The notes under the pieces: model-generated
What the model saw: only the letters and a program-made list of their open reading frames with translations
What the model was told of the DNA's origin: nothing
Databases searched by the model: none
Shown here: positions 51,299 through 60,551 of the stretch, one piece after another
Layout of the letters: each line of letters begins with the position of its first letter
Position numbering within the stretch: position 1 is the first letter of the stretch
From: CAYVMD01 sp964452465
GTDB lineage: Bacteria; Armatimonadota; JACIXR01
Assembly (NCBI GenBank): GCA_964452465.1
Contig: CAYVMD010000001.1
Location: forward strand, 1 to 64,000
DNA length: 64,000 nucleotides
Direction: 5' to 3'
Translations under genes and position numbers: made by a program

Positions 51299-52951
51299 AT
51301 GAAGATATTCTCTCGGCTTCTTCTTTCCTACCTAGTGGTTGTCCTCCTCGCCACTGTTATAATCTCCTTCGCCATCACCTATCTGACCAGCAATTTCTAT
51401 AAAAGGCATAAAGAGAAGGAGCTGAGCGACCTCGCCCAAGCCTTGGCCTCTCAGTACTCCCTCATAAAGAGGGAGAAGGGGGAGATGGAGGCGTTGAAGT
51501 TCCTCAACGAGATGAGCCAGTCTACCCGCTACCACATTTGCATAGTTCCTCCCCGTGCTACTCAACTCGCCCAGGAGATAAGGGAAAAAGGGATAAGATG
51601 GGGTCCCATCTGTATCGTTCCCTATTCCGCGGTTTCCGCGGGGGCGGAGATAAGGGAAAAGGGCAAAGTGATTGGCACTCTGGTCGTCCATTCCTCCATG
51701 GAGGAGGTGATCTACCTCGTCAGATATCTCCAAAGGGTCGTTCTCTCCTCCGCTATAATCGCCCTTCTTTTCTCCTTTCTCCTTGCCATCCTTCTCTCCA
51801 ACTCCCTTGCCTCTCCCCTCAGGGAGATGCAGATGGTGGTCAATAAATGGAAGGAAGGCGAATTGGGGGCAAGGATGGACAAGAGGGCGAAGGGAGAGAT
51901 AGAGGACTTGAGGCTTGCCTTCAACACCTTAGCGGAGAAATTGGAGGAAAGCATAAGGAATTTGCAGGATGAGAAGGAGAGGCTATCCGCCTTTTTCTCG
52001 GTGATCCCCGAGGGGATAATAGCGATCAAAGAAGGGGAGGAACCCCTGCTGAATGCTCGCGCGAAGGAGCTCTTCTCCTCCGGAATTCCCTCCGAGATCG
52101 CCGAGGTCCTGGAAAAAGGCAAGGAGGGAGAACGCAGGAAAGAGATAAGGTGGGGCGATAGGATATTCCTGGTTGCCTCTGCTCCCCTTGCGAGAGGAAG
52201 GGGAACGGTTGCCTTGGTCCAGGATGTGACGGAGATAAGGCAGTTGGAGAGGGTTAGAAGGGATTTCCTCACCGATGTGTCCCACGAGTTGCGCACCCCT
52301 CTCACTGCTATAAGGGGGTACACCGAGGCTATAATGGATGGAACGGTGGAGGAAAAGGAGGCGAGGAAATACCTGAAAAGGATCCTGGAGGAAACCCTTT
52401 ACATCTCTCGATTCGTTGACGATCTCCTCCAATTAGCGAGGGCGGAAACGGGCAAATTGGAGGTGCAGAGAAAAAAGGTGGATCTGGGCAAGATAGCCAG
52501 AAAGGCGAGGGAGAGGTTGAAGATCATGGCAGAGGAGAAGGATGTGACGATCGAGATAGGAAAAAAGTTTCCCTTCGCCTTTTGCGATGAGGGCTTGACC
52601 GAAAGGGTTCTATTCAATCTCCTTGAGAACGCCGTCAAATTCAATCGCCCTGGAGGCAAGGTGGTGGTATCCTATAGGATAAGGGATGAGGAGGTGGAGG
52701 TGAGCGTCAGGGACGAAGGGGAGGGCATTCCTCCTAACGATCTCCCCTATATCTTCGAACGATTCTACAAAGCGGATAGGGCAAGGGTTAAGGGAAGCGG
52801 TATAGGATTGGGGTTGGCGATAGTGAAGAGCCTAGTGGAACTGCAAGGAGGGAGGGTGTGGGTGGAGAGCGAGGAAGGGAAGGGCTCCACCTTCTACTTC
52901 ACCTTACCTTTATACAAGGAGGGATTAGAGAATGAGCAAGGAATGGTTTAA
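51299..52951 (+). CDS. Membrane sensor histidine kinase
   Basis: A 550-residue kinase. TM1 is about 7-30, followed by an extracytoplasmic sensor of about 115 residues, TM2 about 146-168, HAMP to about 222 and a degenerate PAS-like segment (230-310). HisKA carries H329 in FLTDVSHELRTPLTAIRGY, and HATPase_c has NLLENAVKFNRPGGKV, VRDEGEGIPPNDLPYIFERFYKADRARVKG and GSGIGLGLAIVKSLVELQGG. This resembles PhoR/WalK-type kinases. It partners the response regulator just upstream, and its 3' end overlaps the next gene by 20 nt. Confidence 0.95.
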   Translation: MKIFSRLLLSYLVVVLLATVIISFAITYLTSNFYKRHKEKELSDLAQALASQYSLIKREKGEMEALKFLNEMSQSTRYHICIVPPRATQLAQEIREKGIRWGPICIVPYSAVSAGAEIREKGKVIGTLVVHSSMEEVIYLVRYLQRVVLSSAIIALLFSFLLAILLSNSLASPLREMQMVVNKWKEGELGARMDKRAKGEIEDLRLAFNTLAEKLEESIRNLQDEKERLSAFFSVIPEGIIAIKEGEEPLLNARAKELFSSGIPSEIAEVLEKGKEGERRKEIRWGDRIFLVASAPLARGRGTVALVQDVTEIRQLERVRRDFLTDVSHELRTPLTAIRGYTEAIMDGTVEEKEARKYLKRILEETLYISRFVDDLLQLARAETGKLEVQRKKVDLGKIARKARERLKIMAEEKDVTIEIGKKFPFAFCDEGLTERVLFNLLENAVKFNRPGGKVVVSYRIRDEEVEVSVRDEGEGIPPNDLPYIFERFYKADRARVKGSGIGLGLAIVKSLVELQGGRVWVESEEGKGSTFYFTLPLYKEGLENEQGMV

Positions 52952-55004
52952 AAGGAGCTTCCGCAGGGCGTTGGTTGATATGCACATCCCCGATTGGGAC
53001 GAGCGCTTCCTCTCCAAGTTCGATCCCCAAAGATATGTGGAAGCACTGAAAAGGATGAGGGTTGCCTCCATCATGCACTATGCTAACTCCCATGTGGGAT
53101 TGTGCTATTATCCCACCGAGGTCGGTGCCATGCACAAGGGGCTTAAAGGGAGAGATATATTCGGTGAGGTTATAGAGTTATGCAAGAAGGAAGGGATAGC
53201 GGTTGTTGCCTATTACAGCGTCATCTTCAACAATTGGGCATACATAGAACATCCCGAATGGCGAATGCTTCCCTGGGGTGCAAGGCAGAGGGGACGCTAT
53301 GGCGTTTGTTGTCCCAATTCTCCCTACAGGGAGTTTGCCCTGGAGCAGACGAGGGAGATCGTGGAAAATTACGATATAGATGGCATCTTCTTCGATATGA
53401 CCTTTTGGCCGGCGGTTTGCTATTGCCACCACTGTGCCCAGCGATATAAGAGGGAAACAGGAGAAGAGATGCCTCGCACGATCGATTGGTGCTCCCCCCC
53501 GTGGGTTAAGTTCCAAAGAACGCGGGAGCGCTGGATAAAAGAGTTCGCTGAAGAGTTGAGCGGGCTCGTTCGCAGGTTGAAGCCTGGTGTAACCGCCACT
53601 CATCAATTCTCCACCATCCTTCACGATTGGAAATTAGCGGTTCCCCTCGAGCTCGCCGACCAATGCGATTATGTTTGTGGGGATTTCTACGGCGAAACCA
53701 TCCAGCAATCCGTAGTATGCAAAGCCTTTATGGATATAACCAAGTCCCGCCCCTTTGAATTTCATACCTCCATCTCCCCCAATCTCACCGACCATGTATC
53801 GGTGAAGCATCCTCAGAGATTGGAGACGCAGATCGCCTTGGCACCCGCCCATAGTTCTGCTATCCAGTTGATCCATGCTATAGACCCTGAGGGAAGCCTC
53901 AACGAGGATGTTTGCCGATATGCTGGTGAGATCTTATCCAAGATCGAGCCCTATGAGAGTTTCCTCGGAGGTGGGCTTTGCGCCGATGTAGGAATCTACT
54001 TCAGTTTGGAGTCTCGCTTCGATCCCGCTGACAACGGCAAGAGCGCCGAGGATGTGGGCAGTTTGAGCGGATATGTGCCCCACCTGGAGGCTTTGATGGG
54101 CGCTGCGCGCTACCTCCAAAGGGCTCACATTCCCTTTGGTATCGTTACTCGCCGCGGGCTTAAGGATTTGGACAAATACCAGGTTATCGTTCTGCCCGAT
54201 GTCCTCGTGCTGACAGAGGAGGAGGTGGAAGCTTTCAGGAAATTCGTTGAGAAGGGAGGGGGGCTTTACGCCAGCGGGCGCTGTGGGCTTACGGACAGCG
54301 AGGGAAACTCCTATCCCGATTTTCCCTTAGCGGATGCGCTTGGAATTTCTCGGGTTGGCGAGGTGCCCTACCGCCTTTCCTTTTTCACCCCCTCTTCGGA
54401 GGAATTCGCCTCTTGGATTCATCCCCAGCACCATCTCATCCATAACCTCCATACCACTACCGTCGCTAACCGCTCGGGAAGGATTTTGGCCACCTTAACC
54501 CTGCCTTATTATCCTCCCCATATAGGGGACATACTTACCCCCTCCTTCTCCTCCATCCACAGCAACCCGCCGGGTCCAAAGGGGGAGGAGCCAGCCATCG
54601 TTGTCAACGAGTTTGGCAAAGGGAAGGCGGTCTATTCGGTGGGAGCTTTGGAGGGGGTCGACCATCATATTAATCAGAAGGTGTTCATCCAGTTGATCCG
54701 TTTCCTCCTGAGAAGGCCCCTCTGGTTTGAGGGGGAGGGGCATCCCGCTGTGGAGATGGTGCTTTTACACCAACCAGAAAATAAGCGCTTCCTCCTCAGC
54801 CTGATAAATTCCCAAAAGGAATTCCCCAACGCACCCGTGAACTTCGTCTTCAGGGTTCGCTTGCCCCAGGAGAGAAAATTTAAAAAACTTTACCTTCTCC
54901 CCACCCTTCAAGAAGTGGAGTTCATTTTAAAGGAAGGCAATGTTGTAGAAGGAAGGACCGACAGCTTAGAGGTTCTTTCTATCTACCTTCTGGAATACGA
55001 GTAA
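52932..55004 (+). CDS. Glycoside-hydrolase-like TIM barrel with beta-galactosidase trimerisation-like domain
   Basis: A 690-residue protein without a signal peptide. The N-terminal 340 residues form an alpha-fucosidase/amylase-like TIM barrel (LVDMHIPDWDERFLSKFDPQRYVEAL, IVENYDIDGIFFDMTFWPAVCYC, KPGVTATHQFS). IFFDMTF could hold a catalytic Asp. The middle resembles the GH42 trimerisation domain (DVGIYFSLESRFDP, YQVIVLPDVLVLTEEEVEAFRKFVEKGGG, ANRSGRILATLTLPYYPP). A beta-sandwich ends it. The exact GH family is not certain. It is co-transcribed with the two-component genes, an unusual link. Confidence 0.75.
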   Translation: MSKEWFKRSFRRALVDMHIPDWDERFLSKFDPQRYVEALKRMRVASIMHYANSHVGLCYYPTEVGAMHKGLKGRDIFGEVIELCKKEGIAVVAYYSVIFNNWAYIEHPEWRMLPWGARQRGRYGVCCPNSPYREFALEQTREIVENYDIDGIFFDMTFWPAVCYCHHCAQRYKRETGEEMPRTIDWCSPPWVKFQRTRERWIKEFAEELSGLVRRLKPGVTATHQFSTILHDWKLAVPLELADQCDYVCGDFYGETIQQSVVCKAFMDITKSRPFEFHTSISPNLTDHVSVKHPQRLETQIALAPAHSSAIQLIHAIDPEGSLNEDVCRYAGEILSKIEPYESFLGGGLCADVGIYFSLESRFDPADNGKSAEDVGSLSGYVPHLEALMGAARYLQRAHIPFGIVTRRGLKDLDKYQVIVLPDVLVLTEEEVEAFRKFVEKGGGLYASGRCGLTDSEGNSYPDFPLADALGISRVGEVPYRLSFFTPSSEEFASWIHPQHHLIHNLHTTTVANRSGRILATLTLPYYPPHIGDILTPSFSSIHSNPPGPKGEEPAIVVNEFGKGKAVYSVGALEGVDHHINQKVFIQLIRFLLRRPLWFEGEGHPAVEMVLLHQPENKRFLLSLINSQKEFPNAPVNFVFRVRLPQERKFKKLYLLPTLQEVEFILKEGNVVEGRTDSLEVLSIYLLEYE

Positions 55005-55010
55005 GGAAAG

Positions 55011-55036
55011 AGTGGGAAGGCAGGCGCCTTCCCACT
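55011..55036. terminator. Bidirectional hairpin between convergent genes
   Basis: AGTGGGAAGGC (55011-55021) pairs with GCCTTCCCACT (55026-55036) around AGGC. It lies between the stop of the GH-like gene and that of the convergent CBS gene. There is no T-run on the plus strand, so termination may depend on the stem or on Rho. Confidence 0.6.
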
Positions 55037-55044
55037 CCCCCTCC

Positions 55045-55407
55045 CTACATTCCCGCGAACGCTTTCACGATGTCCGCCCGGCTGACTATCCCCACTAACT
55101 TCCCTTCAGAGATCACGGGTACGCGTTTTATCCCTTTCTCGGCCAAGATCTTCGCTACCTCTTCCACAGGGGTATCAGGGCATACGGAGACGACTTCTTT
55201 GCTCATGATATCCGCTACTCTAACACCCTGGGGCTTCTTTAGAATATCCGCCTCTGTTACAACGCCTATCACGCGGCAACCCTCGTCATCCATCACCGGC
55301 ACGCCGCTGATATTGTGTTTCACCAAGAGGTTAGCGAGCTCCTTTATTGGCGTCGAAGCCTTCACCGTAATAACATTCGTCGTCATAATGTCCTTAGCGG
55401 TCTTCAT
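55045..55407 (-). CDS. CBS-domain pair protein, 120 aa
   Basis: A stand-alone Bateman module. CBS1 (about 4-60) carries ASTPIKELANLLVKHNISGVPVMD and GVVTEADIL; CBS2 (about 65-120) carries DTPVEEVAKILAEKGIKRVPVI and GIVSRADIV. Such pairs bind adenine nucleotides or SAM and act as energy or metabolite sensors. A very strong AAAGGGGGTGAT ribosome site precedes the ATG. It is monocistronic, between the GH-like gene and the next, divergent, secreted hydrolase gene. Confidence 0.92.
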   Translation of the reverse strand: MKTAKDIMTTNVITVKASTPIKELANLLVKHNISGVPVMDDEGCRVIGVVTEADILKKPQGVRVADIMSKEVVSVCPDTPVEEVAKILAEKGIKRVPVISEGKLVGIVSRADIVKAFAGM

Positions 55408-55480
55408 CTTAAATCACCCCCTTTCTGTCGGAATCTCGATAATTAGTGTATACACGCGAGGCGAAATCCGTCAAGAGGAT

Positions 55481-55516
55481 TTTGCCTATTTGGGGAAGTT
55501 GGTATAATATTGAAAT
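55481..55516 (+). promoter_or_regulatory. Promoter of the GH42-like gene, apparently leaderless
   Basis: TTTGCC (55481-55486) and TATAAT (55503-55508) are 16 nt apart. ATG 55517 comes 8 nt after the box with no ribosome site. Confidence 0.65.
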
Positions 55517-57406
55517 ATGTTTAGCAATAAATTGTGGTTGATAATCCTCGTTCTTTGGATAAGTAGATTGTATCTTGGAGATATTTGCTTCACATCTCCC
55601 TTAGTAGGAGAAAGGAGGGCTTTAGAAAGAACCATGGAAAGTGTCAATTCAGATGTTCTCCACCCTCCCCGGGGGATGGAGATAACCCTTGGCAACGATG
55701 CCACGGAGAGCCAGGCTCTTCTCTTCAAACAGTTGGGGATAACCAGCGTGGAATCCTATGTCACTTGGGAGAGTGTGGAGAAGGAGAAGGATAAGTGGGA
55801 TTGGTCGAGATGGGACCAGCAGGTGGAGATCCTAAAAAAGCATGGTTTAAAGTGGGTTCCCTTCCTCATTGTTGGTCCCGCCTATGCTACTCCCGCCTGG
55901 TTCAGGGAATCCAAAGAGCATGTGGGGGCGGTTTGCCTGGAGCACAATATCGAGAGCAAGATCCAGTCCATTTGGAATCCCCATCTCCGCAAATGGATCG
56001 AGCGTTTCCTTTCTGCCTTCTCCCAGCGTTATCTCAAGACAGGCGTTATAGAATCCGTCCTCCTGGGGATAAGTGGCGATTATGGGGAGGCGATATTCCC
56101 CGTGTGGGGTGGAGGTTGGACCTTCCAGATCCCCGGCGTCTACCATACGCATCCCGGCTATTGGTGCGGAGATCGCTATGCCCGGGAGGCTTTCAAGAAG
56201 GCGATGCAAGGGAAATATCGAAACATAAACAAATTAAACGAAGCCTGGGGCACCTCCTTCGCCAATTTCGAGGAAGTGGAATTCCCGCCTTTGATAGTTG
56301 AAGGAGGAATTAGAGAGGATGCCCCCACTCCCCCGGGCAGATTTGAGGCTAAGAACGCCCAGGATAGGAGAAGATGGTTAGATTTCGTGGAATGGTACAG
56401 GGGGGAGATGACGAAATGGGCAGAGTGGTGGATAGCCACTGCCAAGCGGTATTTCCCCAATACCGAGATATATCTGTGTACAGGAGGGGATGCGGTTCCT
56501 CCCCATGGCAGTGATTTCTCTGCCCAATGTAAGGTAGCGGGAAAGCATAAGGCCGGGGTGAGGATAACCAACGAAGGCTCGGACTACGCCTTCAATTTTT
56601 ATCTCACCCGCTGGATCGCCTCCGCAGGAAAATTCTATAAGGCATATTATGGCTTCGAGCCTGCTGCCGGGGTGGATGAAAAAGGGATCGTGGCGAGGAT
56701 CTACAATGTCGTTGCCTCCGGTGCAAAGCAATTGCACGAATACATCCCCAACATAACCTCCAGCGAAGAGAGGATGAGGATCTTCCGAGAGAACTACCAG
56801 TTCTTAGAAAGGGCGGCCCCTCAAGTGGAGGTGGCGGTCTTTTATCCCAAAACCTCCCTCGCCCTCCGTTGGGGAGACTTCCCCGAGCGGGTTATGGAGG
56901 TGAGGGATATAGTGGATGTGGATTTCGTCGACGAGTTGATGCTGAGGGATGGAGCCCTCCGCCATTACAAGGTCCTGTTGATAATCGCAGGGGAATACAT
57001 CGAGAGAAGCGACCTGGAGATAATTAAGAGATGGGTGGAGGAAGGAGGCACCCTCATATCTTGCGGAGTGGACAAGATGGCAACGGTGGAAGGCGATACC
57101 GCTCCCTATGAGGATCTCTTCGAAAAGGGAGGGACGAGGAGGCTTGGTAGAGGGAGAACCATATCCCTTTCCTCCACTTGGGATAAGAAGGAGGAGCTTT
57201 TGGTGTCTTTGAGCCATGCCCTCCATCAAAGCGGTTGTTATCTACCAGATGGTAAGCGCGACGGCGTTTACGCTACCTCACTTTCCCACTACATACTCCT
57301 CCTCAATATGAGAAACGAACCGGTAGTAAAGAATGTCCATCTCCCCAGCGGGGAGAGCATCTCCATACTTATGCCTCCCCACGCGATAAGGAAGGTTTCC
57401 CTCTAA
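55517..57406 (+). CDS. Secreted beta-galactosidase-like (GH14/GH42-like) protein
   Basis: A 629-residue exported protein with a signal peptide (LWLIILVLWISRLYLG, about 5-22). The TIM barrel begins GNDATESQALLFKQLGITSVESYVTWESVEKEKDKWDW, the usual clan-A opening for GH42/GH14. GISGDYGEAIFP is a candidate acid/base site (Glu after the DYG). DFVEWYRGEMTKWAEWW and NTEIYLCTGGDAV follow. The C-terminal part (VAVFYPKTSLALRWGD, VLLIIAGEYIERSDLEIIKRWVEEGG) resembles the amidotransferase-like trimerisation domain. It ends in a 4-nt convergent overlap with the next gene. Exact substrate unknown. Confidence 0.75.
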   Translation: MFSNKLWLIILVLWISRLYLGDICFTSPLVGERRALERTMESVNSDVLHPPRGMEITLGNDATESQALLFKQLGITSVESYVTWESVEKEKDKWDWSRWDQQVEILKKHGLKWVPFLIVGPAYATPAWFRESKEHVGAVCLEHNIESKIQSIWNPHLRKWIERFLSAFSQRYLKTGVIESVLLGISGDYGEAIFPVWGGGWTFQIPGVYHTHPGYWCGDRYAREAFKKAMQGKYRNINKLNEAWGTSFANFEEVEFPPLIVEGGIREDAPTPPGRFEAKNAQDRRRWLDFVEWYRGEMTKWAEWWIATAKRYFPNTEIYLCTGGDAVPPHGSDFSAQCKVAGKHKAGVRITNEGSDYAFNFYLTRWIASAGKFYKAYYGFEPAAGVDEKGIVARIYNVVASGAKQLHEYIPNITSSEERMRIFRENYQFLERAAPQVEVAVFYPKTSLALRWGDFPERVMEVRDIVDVDFVDELMLRDGALRHYKVLLIIAGEYIERSDLEIIKRWVEEGGTLISCGVDKMATVEGDTAPYEDLFEKGGTRRLGRGRTISLSSTWDKKEELLVSLSHALHQSGCYLPDGKRDGVYATSLSHYILLLNMRNEPVVKNVHLPSGESISILMPPHAIRKVSL

Positions 57407-58638
57407 AATCTCAGGAGGGCATAGCCGGAAGGGGGAAGGCGAAGGGAGAGGACGGATTTTCCCTCCTCGAGGGATGTTCGAAGCGCCTGCCATTTCCCTG
57501 CAGGGTCATCCATCTTCCCTACGAAGGTCTTGCTTTTGGCAAGATATATTTTGAGCTCCCCAGGCTCTCTGTAGCTCATATTCACTATCAGGCAATAATT
57601 CCTGCCCTTTTCGTCCCGGAAGAATCCCAATGTGGCATCGCTACCTTCTACCTTGCTGATGGGCATTCCCTCCGGCAGGGGTTCTGCTCCCTGGGGGGGT
57701 TCCCCGCTATGATATGCGCCAAGGAACTCCAAATGGAAGAGTGTATCGCCGAGCACCTTCAACTCCCTGTTTATTCTCTTTACCTCGTCATAATGGGCAG
57801 TTCTCTCGCCATCCCAGGTTATTATACCATTGCGGGGATGCCAGACGGGGTCATCGGGGGGAGTCCAATAAGTGAAGTAGAAGATGCCCTTAGCGCCATA
57901 GGCGAGGGAATGAAAAGCCTGCCAGCGTATCTCCTCTTCTTTCAAGTCTCGATAAGGTCCATGTGTCGTCATCTGAATTATTACGAAGAGGGGCAGGTTG
58001 TATTGGTGGGCGACATCGCTTGTTATCTTCAGGTTTTGGAAGAAGGTCTTCTTGTCCCCTCCCACCTCGAAGGGGTAGTAATCGAAGGAGATGAGTTGGG
58101 GTTTTACTATCTGTGCGAATTTCTCCACATGTTCCTTATAGGTGGGGGTGCCTAACTGCTCTGGGGTAGCGTAATCGGGGAAGAGGTTGATATAGGCGAT
58201 ATGGGAGGGGTCCTTTTCTTTTAGGTATTTCACCACTTCTCCCAGGAGAGGGAATTGGGAGGCGTTTGGCTCATCGGTTATGAAGTAGCCGTAGAAGGCG
58301 GGATGGGGGGAGTAATCCCTTATCACCTCGTCCACCTTTGCTTGCCAATCTGGTTGGGAAGCGATGTTCCAGGGGAGGCGAGCATCCAATATTATGCATT
58401 TCAAGCCAAGGGATTTCGCTACATCCAAAAGATGGAGGTTTTCCTCCCTGGAAAAGCTTCCGCTAACGGGGGGCATTGCGACATTGAAACCTGCTTGAGC
58501 CACCTCCCGGTATCTTTCCAAATTCGCCTCGGAGGCGGGAGGACCGCACCAATAGGAGATCACGAACTCGTCTATCCCAGGCGATGCGAAGAGAAACGTT
58601 CCCCAAAGCAACGAGGAAAGCAGAATGGGTTTTCTCAT
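57403..58638 (-). CDS. Secreted TIM-barrel glycoside-hydrolase-like protein
   Basis: A 411-residue exported protein. Signal peptide MRKPILLSSLLWGTFLFASPG. The barrel has strands at FVISYWCGPPASEANLERYREVAQAGFN, PAFYGYFITDEPNASQFPLL (candidate acid/base Glu in TDEPN), LISFDYYPFEVGG, and AFHSLAYGAKGIFYFTYWTPP. It ends with a beta-sandwich (SDATLGFFRDEKGRNYCLIVNMSYREPGELKIYL). It resembles the uncharacterised clan-A glycosidases of Armatimonadota and Planctomycetes. ATG 58638 has GGGAGGTG 9 nt upstream; an ATG 14 codons earlier lies before that site. Confidence 0.75.
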   Translation of the reverse strand: MRKPILLSSLLWGTFLFASPGIDEFVISYWCGPPASEANLERYREVAQAGFNVAMPPVSGSFSREENLHLLDVAKSLGLKCIILDARLPWNIASQPDWQAKVDEVIRDYSPHPAFYGYFITDEPNASQFPLLGEVVKYLKEKDPSHIAYINLFPDYATPEQLGTPTYKEHVEKFAQIVKPQLISFDYYPFEVGGDKKTFFQNLKITSDVAHQYNLPLFVIIQMTTHGPYRDLKEEEIRWQAFHSLAYGAKGIFYFTYWTPPDDPVWHPRNGIITWDGERTAHYDEVKRINRELKVLGDTLFHLEFLGAYHSGEPPQGAEPLPEGMPISKVEGSDATLGFFRDEKGRNYCLIVNMSYREPGELKIYLAKSKTFVGKMDDPAGKWQALRTSLEEGKSVLSLRLPPSGYALLRF

Positions 58639-58795
58639 TTTAAAATTCACCTCCCAGGGTAAGTATTGCTTCCCTCTCAAAATATAACAAGTTTTTTTTG
58701 GTAAGGGGAGTCGGATATCTCGAGATCGCGCTTCACAATCCCCTTCACAAATCGGTAGGGATGGTTAAGAATAAGGAAAAAAGGAGGTAAGAAGA

Positions 58796-59617
58796 ATGGC
58801 TTTACCGGTAGTGGAAATCGGAGGATATAAAGTATCCAAACTGCTTTGTGGGACGAATTGTTTCCTCGGTTTCTCCCACTTCTCTTATGCCAAAGACACC
58901 TTCCTCAAGCGTTACTTCACCGTGGATAGAATAGCGGAGGTATTGGAGGAATGCATGAAGAGGGGAATAAACGGATTAGTCGGTCCCGCCGACCCCAAAT
59001 TAGCCGAGGCGCGCAAGATGGTCCAAGATAAAATGGGGCAAAGGCTCATCTGGGTTTCCACCACCTATGGTCATATAGATAAGGAGAAACAACTGGAGGA
59101 GATAAGATGGTTGGCAAAGGAGAAGGCGGAGATCTGTCTCATCCACGCTTCCTTCACTGATAGCCACCTTGTAAGTGGGGAGAGCAAGATCGTCGATATC
59201 GAGGACTTGCTATCCGCTATAAGGGAGGGGGGAATGGTACCGGGCCTCTCGACCCATCGTCCCGAAACAATCCCCACCGCTGATAGGGCGGGCTACGATG
59301 TGGAATGCTATATCCTCCCCTTGAACTCCATGGGCTTCCTCTGCGCCGTTGAGACGAACTGGCAGGCGGAGGTAATAAAACAAACGAAGAAGCCGGTGGT
59401 GGTTATAAAGCCCTTAGCCTCGGGAAGGCTTATGCCCTACGAGGCTCTCTCCTATGTGCTCGCTAACATCAAGCCCAATGATCCCATCACCATCGGCTTT
59501 ATGAGCAAGGAAGAGGTGGAGGAGGATGTAGGGATAGTGGAGATGCTCCTCGAGGGCAAGGGGGAATTGAGGTTGCTCTATTCTCCCAGCAAGTCGGTTG
59601 TAGAGGGCAAGGAATGA
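58796..59617 (+). CDS. Aldo/keto-reductase-like TIM-barrel protein of unknown function
   Basis: A 273-residue soluble protein. The start LPVVEIGGYKVSKLLCGTNCFLGF resembles aldo/keto reductases (GxxVSxLxxGTxxF), and the order of strands fits a TIM barrel (GINGLVGPADPKLAEARKM, AEICLIHASFTDSHLV, VVVIKPLASGRLMPYEA). The catalytic Tyr/Lys tetrad of AKRs is not apparent, so activity is in doubt. AGGAGGT lies 8 nt before the ATG. It overlaps the malate/lactate dehydrogenase gene by 4 nt (ATGA), so the two are made together. Confidence 0.65.
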   Translation: MALPVVEIGGYKVSKLLCGTNCFLGFSHFSYAKDTFLKRYFTVDRIAEVLEECMKRGINGLVGPADPKLAEARKMVQDKMGQRLIWVSTTYGHIDKEKQLEEIRWLAKEKAEICLIHASFTDSHLVSGESKIVDIEDLLSAIREGGMVPGLSTHRPETIPTADRAGYDVECYILPLNSMGFLCAVETNWQAEVIKQTKKPVVVIKPLASGRLMPYEALSYVLANIKPNDPITIGFMSKEEVEEDVGIVEMLLEGKGELRLLYSPSKSVVEGKE

Positions 59618-60528
59618 AGATAGCGATATTCGGAGCGGGAAGGGTAGGAGCTTCCACCGCCTTTGCCCTCCAGATGAGGGGAATAGGCAGGGAGATAGTC
59701 CTGGTCGATGTGAGGGAGGAGGTGGCGAAGGGGGAAGCGCTGGACCTCCTCCAGGGTTCCCCTGAGGCATATCCCCAAGCCTTCAAGTGGGGAGAGGAGG
59801 AAGCGGAAGGGGCTGATGTGTTCATCGTGACCGCGGGCGTGAGGAGGGAACCCAACGAAAGTAGGCTCTCTTTAATCCAAAGGAACCTGGGCATCTTCCG
59901 GGATATCCTCCTTAAGATCGGGAGATTGAAGAAGGAGGGTTCCCTCCTTATAGTCGTTTCCAATCCTGTGGATGTATTGACCTATTTCGCCCATTTGGAG
60001 GGGAACTTCCCCTCGGGGAAGGTAATAGGTTTAGGTACCCTGCTCGATACCTTGCGCCTGCGCGCTTATCTCGCTTCTTGGCTCAATGTCGATCCCCGCG
60101 ATGTGAACGCCATAGTCTTGGGGGAGCATGGAGATTCCATGGTCTTCCCCTTTAGTCTAGCGAGCATAGGAGGGGTACCCCTTCTCTCCTTCCCGGGGGT
60201 GAGCGAGGAGGGATTGAAGGAGATAAGGGAGAAGGTGAGAGGAGCGGGGGCGGAGATGATAAGGCTGAAGGGGGGAGCGGGAACCGCGGTGGGTATGGCG
60301 GTGGCGAAACTATTAGAGGCGATAGAGAGGGATTCCCGTTCGATGATGCCGGTCTCCACCTATCTCGAGGGCGCCATGACCTTCCGTGATGTCTGCCTCT
60401 CCCTTCCCTGCATGGTAGGTGGGGAGGGGATTCTGCAAGTGATTGAGCCACCTCTGAGGGAGGATGAGATGCTTGCCCTCCGAAACTCCTACGATGCCTT
60501 GCGGGGGGTGCTTGAGAGCCTGAGATAA
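59614..60528 (+). CDS. mdh: Malate/L-lactate dehydrogenase family, Arg-102 type (probably malate)
   Basis: A 304-residue NAD-dependent 2-hydroxyacid dehydrogenase. IAIFGAGRVGASTAFAL is the dinucleotide fold, with Asp in VLVDVREE favouring NAD. VSNPVDVLTYFAHLEG, GLGTLLDTLRLRAYLA and VLGEHGDSMVF (catalytic His) are clear. The substrate loop reads AGVRREPNESRLSLIQRN. Aligned with LDH (GANQKPGETR) and MDH (GLPRKPGMSR), the specificity position 102 is Arg, which favours malate/oxaloacetate, while the following Glu is LDH-like. The usual DSARFR reads DTLRLR here. Confidence 0.85.
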   Translation: MKIAIFGAGRVGASTAFALQMRGIGREIVLVDVREEVAKGEALDLLQGSPEAYPQAFKWGEEEAEGADVFIVTAGVRREPNESRLSLIQRNLGIFRDILLKIGRLKKEGSLLIVVSNPVDVLTYFAHLEGNFPSGKVIGLGTLLDTLRLRAYLASWLNVDPRDVNAIVLGEHGDSMVFPFSLASIGGVPLLSFPGVSEEGLKEIREKVRGAGAEMIRLKGGAGTAVGMAVAKLLEAIERDSRSMMPVSTYLEGAMTFRDVCLSLPCMVGGEGILQVIEPPLREDEMLALRNSYDALRGVLESLR

Positions 60529-60551
60529 ACCTTTCCCAAAGGAGGGATTAA

